Shown here: positions 54,351 through 64,000 of the stretch, in pieces
How positions within the stretch are numbered: the stretch's first letter is position 1
Layout: every line of letters starts with the position of its first letter
NCBI GenBank assembly: GCA_964035575.1
Contig: OZ037908.1
Location: 682,001 to 746,000, forward strand
From: Rhynchopus sp. YZ270_cl-10
Lineage: Eukaryota; Euglenozoa; Diplonemea; Diplonemida; Diplonemidae
DNA: 64,000 nt
Reading direction: 5' to 3'
Notes under the pieces: generated by a model
Told to the model about the DNA's origin: nothing
What the model saw: the letters and a program-made list of their open reading frames with translations, nothing else
The model's database searches: none
Position numbers and translations under genes: made by a program

Positions 54351-55773
54351 TTTTATGATCGTAGCCGGTCAAAAAAAGGGGGGGGGGGGGGGGGGGGAAA
54401 GGGAAGGGGAGGGGAGGGGGGTGAGCCAGTAGATACTTGTGTTGTGGCAACTAGATAGTTTTTTTTTTGTTTTCTTGATTTTAAAGTTATTGGGGGGGGT
54501 CAAGGGTTGTACTCAGAAGAGGAGAAAACCCTCTTTTAAAAAAAACCCCCTTTTTTTTGTTGTACAGAATATTTAGAGAAAAAAGGAGGATTGGAAAGGA
54601 GTTAGTAAAGCTCTAAGAACAGATGGTGTTCCGGAAACACCTGTCAAGGACATGTCAATATAGGCCCTCCGGAACACCAACAGAGCAAATAAATAAAAGC
54701 ACACACAGTGGCAAGACGGTCTATTTTGCAGAGTTGGAACTGATAAACTCAATGGAATCCATTTTTAGGGGGAAAAATGAGAAAAAATATAGTGGAGTTC
54801 ATCCTCGGGTGTCTACACTAATACAACCAAGTTTTCAAATAGAACGAAAAACCACAAATTTGAAGGGGTGAGAGGAGAATAGGTAAGAGAGAGGTGGCAC
54901 GTTCATCTCCCAAGCTTTCTTTTAGTTGTTTTTCCCTCAGGAACGGCTGTGTGTCCCCCCGTGTGTGTGTGTGTGTGTTTTTTAATCGTGGCTGCTATCT
55001 CGTGATAGTGTCTAAAAACAAACAAAATGATTTTATTCTTTGTGACAGCAGCTTGACATTCGAAGGCTAACGCAACGAGAGAGAGAGAGAGAGGGGCTTT
55101 TTTGTATTTCAAGTCAATTTCTTTTTGAAGATGTATTGTGTTGCTATGCAGCTTCATCTTCGAAAAAAGTTCTTTTTTTCCCCCCTGTATAGAACCACCC
55201 AAACCCCCCCCCCACTCCCCCAATGTGATTAGACAGTAACCAAGATTAACGTGAATAATTTGATGTGCTCCACACTTTTTTCTTTTTTCTATTATTATCC
55301 CCCCCCCCCCCCAAGAACTCACCCAAAACAAGCATTGTGTGCAACTCAAATAAAGAGCTTAAATGGGTTCCTAAATGGCTGCGGTCAATAAAGCATAAGA
55401 CACGGTATGTGAAGGCACATTAGTTGGCAAAAAAAAAAAAAAACGTTTGTTTTTTTTAAAACCCACCCCCATTGTATCTGCTCTTTTTTTTTTTTGGATG
55501 CCGATGTACTCTAATAGTCCCGTCTTTTTATTCATCCAAGGATCTTTTCTTTCTCTCTGTGTGTCCCTAGATTTATGTGTATCCCATATCCCCCCCATGC
55601 CATCTTCCACTCTTAAACGTTTGTTTTTTTTTTGTTTTTTTGAAAGGAAAAAATAAAAACCCTGCCCCCCATGTAACCCTGTAGACCAACAAGAAAACCA
55701 CAGTACGCTGTAGTACGGCAACAGGGAAGGCGTTTCGTGTCCAATAACGTTCGCACGAAGAAGGGGTACTTAT
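54351..55773. repeat. Gene-free repeat-rich DNA
   Basis: A poly-G run at 54377-54400. At 54625-54680 GGACATGTCAATATAGGCCC and CTCCGGAACACCA recur at 2080 and 61605. Family S at 54788-54845, a family-A tail at 55077-55120 and a GT dinucleotide run at 54960. I see no gene. Confidence 0.5.
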
Positions 55774-55855
55774 GGTGTGGCTGAATGGGGGCGGCGGGAA
55801 AAAGTGCGGGAAATGTGCGGAAAAAGTGCGAATCACCCTCCCCTTCAGCCACACC
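55774..55855. mobile_element. 82-bp mini-element with short TIRs
   Basis: GGTGTGGCTGA and TCAGCCACACC bound a stretch containing AAAAAGTGCGAATCA. Similar copies lie at 31785-31853 and in part at 25650. It is too short to code. Confidence 0.6.
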
Positions 55856-56846
55856 AAATATTATCTTTTTTTATGAGCCCTTTGCATGAGCTCGACTGAG
55901 ATGCGTTTTAGCATGTTTCAAATGCTCTCTCTGTTTCTTTATTTGCACTATCAACTTCACTTGTTTTCTCCTCTTCTTTTTTTTAATATTTTTTGGTACA
56001 TTTTTCGCACCCTCTTTACCTTCTATTCGTGAACTGAAAGTATATGAAATAATATTTTTTGAGCGGAGGGACAAAGCACAGAGGTTGAAGTGTATATTTA
56101 CCAAAGAAAGAGAAAAAAAAAAAAAAACATCGTTTTTCTTCATTTTCTTTCTTTCTCAAGGTGACTAAGCACCAGAGGCTTAGGATCATCTTATAAACTC
56201 TTTTTTGCTTCCTTTTTTTCTTCTTCCATATTAACCCCCCTTCCTCCGTTCCCCTGATCCACGACTCTCTCACTCTCTCCCACTAGATCCCATTACAATC
56301 CCACCGCCCCTCCCAGCAAATGACATACAACTGTCTTCAGTTCGCAAAAAAAAAAAAAGCAAAAAAAGTTTTCTTTCTTTCAGATGTTCAGGGGTCTACG
56401 TTTTCAGAATTTTGGGGGAAAAAACCCCGGTCTTTCCCCTGAACAAATCCCCGTGTGAAGAAGATATTGGGTAAATACAAAACACATCCAGAATAAGGAT
56501 GGTAACAGAACGATACAATAGAACACTGTCCGCTGAATCCCTGGGCAGTCTCACGCCACACGGCTAAACACAGTTGACTTTTGTACAAAAAAAAGCAGTT
56601 TCAACAGTCGTCCATAGCATATGTTCTACACACACGTACTCAGTTCCTCACCTGTTCGTATTCCTCAAAGTGCAGAATTCTAATTTCCGCTTCGCAACAT
56701 CGGTACCACGGCGCCTTCTTTGTACTTTTGGAAACCTGTCCAGAGTTCCCCCCTCCAACATGACATGGTTATTCTTCCAAAAAGTTTCTCAGCCTCATCT
56801 ACGAAAACGCGTTGAGACCAAGTTGTGGACGTGCGTCGTTCGTTCG
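55856..56846. other. Gene-free DNA with repeat fragments
   Basis: The 56035-56060 block AAAGTATATGAAATAATA matches 640-660. Family G lies at 56158-56200. I recognise nothing in 56380-56840. Confidence 0.45.
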
Positions 56847-57176
56847 TCATCCAGCAGGGGTGTCAAACATTGCCACACGCAGATAGATTTCACCTGCTCC
56901 CCTACTTCTTGTAGATCGTCTCGCGCTCCCGCGGGACACGATGTCTCGTATTCTTTGTCCGGAGAGTTGGTGTGCGGTGAGCCACTGCCTCGCATGCTGG
57001 TGCGGTGTTGCCGTCCACTCCGCTGTTGACGGCGGTGTCGTCAGTACCCCAAGGATGACCTCTATGCGGGCGCTGTGCCCAGCATAGAGGTTCATCTTGA
57101 CGAAGAGTTTGAATGAGGGGGTGCTGAGGTGCTGAGGTGCTGATCTCGTGGGCGTAGGCCTGGCCATGACCTTCAT
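56847..57176 (-). CDS. Hypothetical small protein, divergent to the DnaJ gene
   Basis: A 109-residue frame on the minus strand (MKVMARPTPTRSAPQHLSTP...LFVKMNLYAGHSARIEVILG...) lies in a distinctly GC-rich, non-repetitive block, unlike the surrounding AT-rich DNA. Upstream the frame stays open to 57290. There is no domain I recognise and no visible intron. It could equally be part of a structured RNA or an upstream region of the DnaJ gene. Confidence 0.25.
   Translation of the reverse strand: MKVMARPTPTRSAPQHLSTPSFKLFVKMNLYAGHSARIEVILGVLTTPPSTAEWTATPHQHARQWLTAHQLSGQRIRDIVSRGSARRSTRSRGAGEIYLRVAMFDTPAG
57042..57078. repeat. GC-rich hairpin
   Basis: CCTCTATGC GGGC GCTGT GCCC A GCATAGAGG forms a 13-bp stem with one bulge and a 5-nt loop, inside the GC-rich block upstream of the DnaJ gene. 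Confidence 0.5.
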
Positions 57177-57564
57177 GGTCTTATAGGAGCGCCCTGTCAG
57201 TGGTTCGGACGTGAGGACTGCGAGTGGAGGCCCGTGGCAGGGACGCAGTTGAGGGCGGTGACGGCCTGGCTTAGTCGTGAGCCACGGCACCGTTGGTGGG
57301 GATGAGACTAGGGTTGTTGAACAGTTGTTACAGCCCGTTGGTGGGTCGGTCGTGATGACCAGTCTGCGTCGCGTGCTCTCTATTCCCTCTGCACCTCTTC
57401 GTGGCTTACGCCGCGGCCGGTCCCGCCAGTCGAGCCAGATTTTTCCACCTTACACATCACAGTGCACCTTCACTTCACTTCACTTCATTCCCACCCCCCC
57501 TTTTACATATCCCTCAGGGGGAGAGCCCCGGTTTGTCTTGATTTATAACAAAAAGCGTTACACA

Positions 57565-58686
57565 ATGAGCAGTAGGTCTTCTGCGAGAGAGCCTGATTTG
57601 TATGCTGTGCTTGAGGTCGCACGCGATGCCTCGGCAGACGACATCCGCCGGGCCTACAAGCGCCTCGCCGTGAAGTGGCACCCCGACAAGAACCCTGACA
57701 ACCGCGAGCACGCCGAGGCACAGTTCAAGGAGGTCTCCGCAGCGTACGAGATCCTGGCAGATCCGAACACACGCACCGCCTACGACCGCCACGGCATGGC
57801 AGGGGTACGTGGTGGGGGTGGCGGGCGCACCCAGATGCACGACCCGTTTGACATCTTCAACACGTTTTTCGCGAACGACCCCTTTGCGTCGATGTTCAGT
57901 GGTGGCGGCAGCAGACGCAGGAGCACACGTGGCATGCACGGCATGGACGATGGGTTCGGGAGAAGTGATCCCTTCGGTGGTGGCTTTGGTGGCATGGGCA
58001 TGGGCATGGGAGGAATGGGGATGAACATGTCGCAGATGATGCAGTCGATGATGCAGGACGGAGGGATGGGCATGGATGGGATGGGAGGCATGGGAGGAAT
58101 GGGCAATGGCCAGTATGTGCTTTTTTATTATTTGTATTTTTTTGAGGTGCCCGCACAGCGGAGGGCCTTTTTTTTGAACAATTTTTGAACAATAAAACGA
58201 TGTGGACATAAAAACAACGTCACAACACGCAGGTTCATGATGAGCAGCATGTCGTCCATGGGAGGGATGGGTGGCGGTGTCGGGAAGTCTGTGTCCCAGC
58301 AGACAGTCATCAAGGACGGCAAGAGGGTATGTGTACACTGTTCATGTATTTCTATTCAACCTCTCTTTGTGAACCCTCTGTCAAAATATGATAAACGAAC
58401 ACTACACAGGTTACCCGCACTGTGACAAGGACAACCCAGGCTGATGGCACCGTGCACGAGGATGTGGAGGAGAGTATCAATGACCATCAAACACAACCGG
58501 TATGCACTTCGCGACGAGCTTTAAAAAAAGTGTTTAGTATAGTGGAGCACACTCCAAGGTGGCTACACTAATACAACCAAGTTTTCAAAGAAATCTACTG
58601 CAACATCACTGCTATCACAGACACAGCGTTTGAACAGCCACAGCCAGAACACTGGACGGTCCATCCGCTCTTCACGTCATCGTTAA
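57565..58686 (+). CDS. DnaJ (Hsp40) class B-type co-chaperone, Met/Gly-rich
   Basis: Coding is join(57565..58112, 58233..58326, 58410..58499, 58621..58686), 265 residues. The J domain is at the N-terminus (residues about 7-75) with the HPD signature in [10 protein letters not shown] and helix IV ending YDRHG; it stimulates Hsp70 ATPase. [11 protein letters not shown]...DPFASMF region like DNAJB6-type proteins follows, then an unusual Gly/Met-rich stretch ([18 protein letters not shown]) in place of a Gly/Phe linker, continuing across the first intron. The C-terminus ([30 protein letters not shown]) resembles the S/T-rich DNAJB6/B8 tail. I chose ATG 57565 because upstream in-frame sequence looks like a 5' UTR. 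Confidence 0.88.
58538..58592. repeat. Repeat family S in the last DnaJ intron
   Basis: TATAGTGGAGCACACTCC, GGTGGCTACACTAATACAAC and CAAGTTTTCAAA. The ACTAATAC word lies about 50 bp before the acceptor, at a position possible for a branch point. Confidence 0.75.
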
Positions 58687-58848
58687 GGCAACCAAGAGCA
58701 AGAAGGATATCACAGCGACACAGTGTGAAGAGTGCGAATGCAAGGCGAGTGGAGCGGGGGTGATGGGGGTCACATTAACCCGACACACCCCACGTTGACG
58801 GGTCGCTGATAGTGTTTTTTTTTTTTTTTTTTTTTTTTGGGTTGAATG

Positions 58849-59484
58849 CAGGGTATTAGGGTGAAAATCCAAAATTCCGGAAAAAACTGGTTTTTCTGGT
58901 TTTCTCTCCTGGGTGGCGAAAACTAGTGTTTCCGGCGAAAACCTCCACCGTTGACGGACACAGTCACCTTTTTCGGGTTTTTCGGGGGTGGGGTCAGTGT
59001 CTTATCCAGGAATCCGATTTCAAAATATTTTTCGGCGCTGCTGACCCAGGGTAGACATTGGGAACATAGGGACTGTATTTTTTTTTGCGGGGCAAAAAAA
59101 TAATATAAAATGGCGCCGCAGGCGAAAAATTTTGAGGGTACGGTGTAAAAATCTAGCTTTTTACACCACAGAGCCACTCAAACGAACCCTTTTTTGCGGA
59201 GCAAAAAGTGAAAAATGGCGCCGCAGGCAAAAAAAAATCAAGGAACAGCCATTTCCCAAAGGCACTCCCGTGGTTCAACCACGGTTCTACCAGGCGGGGA
59301 AAAAATGCGGGGAAAAAAATCGAGTCCGCCCTAATCTGGGGACGACATTTACAGAAAGGCCTGGTGAAAAGTGTCGGTTTTTTTTTCCCCTCCAGATTTC
59401 TCTGTTTTTTTTTTTTTTTTTGAAAACCAGTTTTTGGAAAAACTGGTTTTCAAAACCAGTTTTTTTAACCACCCTAATACCCTG
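58849..59484. mobile_element. hAT MITE with 8-bp target duplication
   Basis: CAGGGTATTAGGGTG and its inverse CACCCTAATACCCTG are flanked by GTTGAATG on both sides (58841-58848, 59485-59492). It contains two GGCGCCGCAGGC motifs (59111, 59215). It is non-coding. Confidence 0.95.
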
Positions 59485-59492
59485 GTTGAATG

Positions 59493-61355
59493 CCTGTAAA
59501 GGACGTCTGTCTCATGAGGGCCTTTCAAGTGTGTGTGTGTGTCTTTTCTTGTTTTTTTGTGTATTTTTTTGAAAGTGGAGCTTTTTGCACACAGGCAGCA
59601 ACTACACCATTCTAACAATCCAACACTTTCAAATTTCTTTCATTTGGTTTATCGTTTTACAGCGCCGGCCCAAAAATTAAAAAAGCAAAAAAAAAAAAAA
59701 AAAATGGGGGTAAGCAAATAAAACAGTGTCTGTGTATGGACATGGAAATTTGGATCCAGATACCTAAGCCACGAAGGTTTATGTTCATCTCAGGCAACTT
59801 TCCTTTGATTTAGCACCTAATGAGGGTGAAGGGCAGAGCGTGAGACGCGCTTAAGAGTCATGTTGTAACATCGTTTCTCTTTTCCGCGTTCTTTGTATTT
59901 TCTCTTCTTTTGAAAGTGTATGAAATTAATATTAACAAATGCAAAGTCATGTGTCCCTTGGCTTTCATTTTTTTTTATTCCTACGAAGCTTGCTTTACAG
60001 GAGAAATAGTATTACCGGGTACGGTCGCCAAATCATCCCTCAAACAGGAGGATTTTTGTGCAAATCAACGAAAAACAACTTATACTTACCTACCCGATCC
60101 TATTTTAGCTAGCACATATCAGATGTAAACCACGAAAATGGATTGTAGGACTGCATGGTTGGGGTGTCCACCCTACGGTACAGCCGGTCATGTACCAAAG
60201 GTACACTGTTCACGAGAAGGGCTTTTGTATTTCAACTCTTCTTTTGAATTTGCCAAGGGAGGGTTTGGGTGTGCCTCTGCAGGGGCTACAGGTGGCGTTT
60301 CTTTGCTGCTCGAAAAAAAAATGGATTTCATTAAAGTATAGGGGCATGTGGGCCTTAGGTGCACACACACGGTCTTTCAAACTGTGCTGGATTCATTTGC
60401 GTGCAAAATTTCTAGTTTTTTCTCTCTTCGCTCTTATGATTGTGTGTATGAAAAGCAGGGCGCAATTCCCTAAGTGCGGACCATTGATCGGGGGGGTTTT
60501 TTTTTTCTCTCTTCTCTGTAAAATAGTTGCAGCTTCCTCCTCCCCCTTTTTATAGTGTTGGGTATTGGCCGCATGGGTGTGCTTTCATCCGGCTGTGTGT
60601 CCGGGAAGGAGGTGCCTGCATTAATAACTTCACTTTTTGTAGTGTTTTTTTTGGGTATGCAATCCTAGCTCGCACCCGCCGCCTCCCCCTCTCCAGGTAT
60701 AGGGTATTCACAATGGTGTCATCATTGACAAAGTACAGTGAAATACAATACAAAACGAACGGAGTAGCAAAAACAAAAACAAAACAAACTTTCAAACCCC
60801 CCATGTAACCGAACATGCACAGGGTATTAAAAATGCTGTTTTAGTTTGATTTTTCTGACCAAAGCACAGAGACTGATATTTCATCTGCCAAAACTTTTTA
60901 TTACGATTGTGATGGTTGACTAAAGGGTCCTGTGAAGAGGAAAAAAAAAATCGTGGCTGCTCAAAAATCAAACAATTATTCTTGCATTTTTTTTGATAAA
61001 ACAACTTGTTGTCAATTCTAAAAAGATTGGAGGCAGCGCTGCAGGGCAAACAAAACGGATTGAAAAAAACAGAAGCTTGCTTGTTTTCTTTGAGTACTCA
61101 ATTAACCACAACAACCGTACTTCAGTTTAACACATTTTTTCACCTTTTTGTTTTCCCGGCTTTGAGCGCACAAACAAATCTTTTTAATTTGCCCAGCAGG
61201 ACGCTCTTCGTACCTCCCAGAGAGAGTTGTGTATGTGTGCCATCCTCCTTCCCCTTCCCTTTAGTCGGAGTAGTAAAGGATAGGGAACAGGTGGAGCCTT
61301 GCAAGGGTGGGTAACTGTTCAAATCTCTCAACAATAAAAAGAAAATAAAACACAT
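59493..61355. repeat. Gene-free repeat-rich DNA
   Basis: A family G-like piece at 59764, a family A copy at 60121-60232, a partial family B at 60565-60645 and several homopolymers. I see no gene or RNA signature in the rest. Confidence 0.5.
60121..60232. repeat. Dispersed repeat family A, best intergenic copy
   Basis: AGATGTAAACCAC, GGATTGTAGGACTGCATGGT, TGTCCACCCTACGG, CCGGTCATGTACCAAAGGTA and CACGAGAAGGGCTTTTGTAT in order, about 110 bp. I used it as the family reference. Confidence 0.8.
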
Positions 61356-62166
61356 GGGTAGTATCTGGATCCAGATTCCAGGTAATTCCAGAAAAATTCC
61401 AGGTATTCCAGATCTGGAATTTTTCTGGAATTGGCTTTTTTTACTGTGTATTTATGTATGTACCAAGAATTTGTCCATTTTGGCAAAGTGACCCCACTAC
61501 TGGACAGACAGATTCCAAAAATGCAGATGCCGGTGTTTTTGGAAGATGCATATTTCCCGGCCAAAATAACCCGCACAAATTATAAAGTGGACCCCCACTG
61601 TCAAGGACATGTCAATCTTGGCCCCCTCCGGAACACCATGTGATGGAAATTCTAAAAAACCTTTCGTTTATTAGTCTTTGCCATTGTCGCTGAAGCGCTC
61701 ACTCCCCTCTATCCCCGAGTTCTCTTACTATTCACATTTACTGTGTAGAGAGAACAGCAAAAACCATGGAGAGGAAACCAAACGCAATAATCACGCAAGT
61801 GAAAAAGATTGCGGTGAAACAGAGGGAACAGAAAAGGAAGAGGGTAGACAGCAGCAGCAGTTCCAGCGGCAGCAGTGCCAGTGTCAGTGGCAGCGACAGC
61901 ACCCTCAGCAGTGGAAGCAGCAGTGTAAAAAACCGAGTGTTTTGTCATCGTCCACACTTCCAGATCGGAATGTGTGTTTGTGTTGCGTGCAGATTTCTGC
62001 TTAAACCCACCTGGAATTACCTGGAATCACCTGGAATTAACCTGGAATTAACCTGGAATTACCTGGAATTGACCTGGAATCACCTGGAATACCTGGAAAA
62101 AACCTGGAATTTCACGAAAAATCTGAGAAATCTGGAATCACCTGGAACTGGATCCAGATACTACCC
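61356..62166. mobile_element. MITE with CCTGGAATT subterminal repeats, possibly carrying a gene fragment
   Basis: GGGTAGTATCTGGATCCAG and its inverse bound the element; I found no clear target duplication. CCTGGAATT words crowd both ends (61378-61435, 62008-62150). The centre has the 61470 module shared with other MITEs and an AUG-led frame from 61766 (MERKPNAIITQVKKIAVKQR, then a Ser run). Confidence 0.8.
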
Positions 62167-62726
62167 ATGAAAACAAAAAACAAAAAATCAATAATTTTTC
62201 AGGTCTGGTTCTTGCTTTGTAGTTTGGTATGGGTATGGATTCAGGGAATTTTTTTCTTCTTTGCAAAAGGTGATTAAGGCTTAAGTTCATCTTACCAACT
62301 TTTCTGTTCATTTTTTTTTTTTGTTTTTGCTCTTCCAACATTCTCTTTTTGTGCTTTCATCCGGATGGCTGGCATCGTACGTGGGTCAGTCGGAGGTGTA
62401 TGCATCACTAACTGTTCCTTTTTATTATTATGGGATGGGGTGCTCAAGTAATCCTTATTACGCATTCCCTCATTTCACATCCAATTTTTTTATTTAATGG
62501 TTTCAGTAGAAGAAGAAAAGAAAGATACATCTTGAAGCTTTCCAATTTTTTTTTTTGAACTTTTTTTTTTTGTGTCGGTTCATCATCGGATCGATGCTAA
62601 ATAACAAAAAGACGACTTCCCCAATTAGACCACTGAATTGGCCAAGTCGCACAGCTTATTAGGCTCCACTACGTCGCTCTGGTCATGAATCTAAAACACA
62701 AAAGCAACAAAAAAAAGCAGTGCATT
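62167..62726. repeat. Gene-free DNA with repeat families G and B
   Basis: Family G at 62266-62305 and the 3' half of family B at 62350-62420. At 62590-62690 is a stretch of ordinary composition I cannot assign. Confidence 0.5.
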
Positions 62727-63749
62727 TTTACTGGGGGGGGGCGAATAAGAGATGTGGCATCTCTTATTAGGCGAACGGACGAGCCAAAAATAAAAATTTT
62801 TTTTTGGGGGAAAAAAAGCAAAAAGACATTTTCGCCGGAGGCAAAAAAATTTTTTTGACCACTTTTTTGCCAGACCGGGTAGACAGGGTAAAATTTCAAA
62901 ATGTTTTTTCGAGATAAAACCCTGGCGCACAGGCCTTTTGCTAACTTTGGGATTTTCCCCCTGAATGGCATGATGGTCAAAAAAAAATAATTTCCTGGAA
63001 AAAAAGTACATTCCGAGCTTTCCCGCCTGGTGAAAGCGGTCGTCGCGCGCTTCGCGCGCGCCTCCCTGCCAGCCACAGGGTGGAGAGGCGAAGGGTCAGC
63101 TTTGCGAGATATAAACAAAAAACGGAATATAATCCTTTATTAACGGTGCTTGGTCTTGCGCCTTACGTACACTAACCGTACAAAATCAATACGTCTTCCA
63201 GAAGCAGGGGCTGTTGCAACGGTTGGGTTCCTTTGAAATAAGAATGGTCAATTTTTTGCAGCTTGGGTCAAGTTTCATTTCTGGCTGCAAAATGCAAGGG
63301 AATCCCCTTAGACATTGTAAAATGGCACCGTAGGCAGGAAGAAAATAGCGTACAGCGAGCGCAGCGAGCAGAAAAATTGTAAGGTGTCATCGTGCCATCG
63401 TGCCATCGTGCCATCGTGCCATCGTGCCATCGTGCCATCATGCCATCATGCCATCATGCCATCATGCCATCATGCCATCATGCCATCATGCCATCTGGGG
63501 GGGAAATCCCCAGGTGATGGATAGCGAAAGCCCTGCCCCACCACCCCCCGTGGCATGATGGTGGCATGATGGAAAAAAAAATAAAAAATGCCCAAAAACG
63601 TGGCACGATGGCATGATGGTTAGCAAAAGGCCTGCCTGGCGCATGCAAAAAAAAAAAAAAAAAATACCCCCAAAATCTCAACCTGATCTCTTATTCGGCC
63701 CTGATCTCTTATTCACCCCTGATCTCTTATTCGCCCCCCCCCCAGTAAA
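62727..63749. mobile_element. TIR element with an 8-bp satellite
   Basis: CTGGGGGGGGGCGAATAAGAG and its inverse bound the element, with TA just outside both ends (possibly TTTA/TAAA as part of the repeat). ATCTCTTATT words repeat at the right end. The interior has the CATCGTGC/CATCATGC array at 63388-63495, other CATGATGG words and a GTCGTCGCGCGCTTCGCGCG block. There is no transposase. Confidence 0.75.
63388..63495. repeat. 8-bp satellite (CATCGTGC then CATCATGC), about 13 copies
   Basis: The first half of the array has CATCGTGC and the second half CATCATGC, showing block-wise spread of one substitution. Confidence 0.92.
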
Positions 63750-63917
63750 GACCACACAAAAAAAGAGCAAAAATAACGAAATTTTTTTTTAAAAAAAATC
63801 CCAATCAGCAACCCAAGCTATACCTAATTTCATCACAGAGGGGGACGTTGTTTTTTTTTATTTTTCTCTTTTCTTTTTCTTTTCCTCTTGGCCAATTTTT
63901 TTTAAAAGAAACAAAAA

Positions 63918-64000
63918 ATGAACTTCAACTCTACCCCAGCAAGCATGATGGTGGACCCCGGGTCCAAGCCTGCAATGCCGTCACGCCCTGGAGGGAGACG
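63918..64000 (+). CDS. 5' end of an unidentified gene, cut by window end
   Basis: After a pyrimidine-rich stretch and AAACAAAAAATG, a frame reads MNFNSTPASMMVDPGSKPAM and on to the window end. The A-rich start context and GC-rich codons match the other genes. Too short to assign. Confidence 0.5.
   Translation, partial: MNFNSTPASMMVDPGSKPAMPSRPGGR

Noticed and set aside
62727-63749. CRISPR-like array at 63388-63495
   Set aside because: Contiguous 8-bp units without spacers in a eukaryotic TIR element; it is a simple satellite.

Overview
The window is nuclear DNA of a unicellular eukaryote whose lineage I cannot name. Protein genes are split by short introns, and 22 of the 24 host 5' splice sites I could place begin GTATG. 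Coding exons are GC-rich. The DNA between genes is AT-rich and full of homopolymers and dispersed repeats. A BILBO1-type domain, organelle-type helical-repeat proteins, a MYST acetyltransferase and an aberrant myosin point to a flagellated protist. There is no rRNA, no convincing tRNA and no bacterial operon.

Region 1 (about 890-20,641) is a nest of transposable elements piled into poly-C tracts. It holds a non-autonomous hAT element carrying an 8-bp satellite (924-2297), an inverted-repeat element (2310-3885), two autonomous hAT-like transposons with open, spliced transposases (3904-6567 and 7402-10125), a giant foldback element (10126-18357) split by an apparently intact 7-kb LINE (about 11,152-18,184), an element with a 10-bp satellite (18378-19330) and a second, uninterrupted foldback element (19329-20518). 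In the LINE, ORF1 and ORF2 share one reading frame and are separated by a single UGA.

Region 2 (about 21,100-45,220) holds host genes, all on the + strand: one or two organellar-type helical-repeat genes, a two-AN1-zinc-finger protein, a SAM-dependent O-methyltransferase with an organelle-like leader, a secreted cysteine-rich protein resembling folate receptors, a protein with two BILBO1-NTD-like domains, a myosin-like motor with a novel tail, and a MYST histone acetyltransferase. Introns carry MITEs and short dispersed repeats that also occur between genes.

Region 3 (about 45,220-64,000) has small hAT MITEs with exact 8-bp target duplications, a 2,066-residue coiled-coil gene (46575-54350), a methionine/glycine-rich DnaJ gene (57565-58686) and a long repeat-filled tail with two larger MITEs. 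The start of another gene is cut by the window end. The host genes do not form one pathway; flagellar or cytoskeletal (BILBO1-like, coiled coil, myosin), organellar and chromatin functions are mixed.
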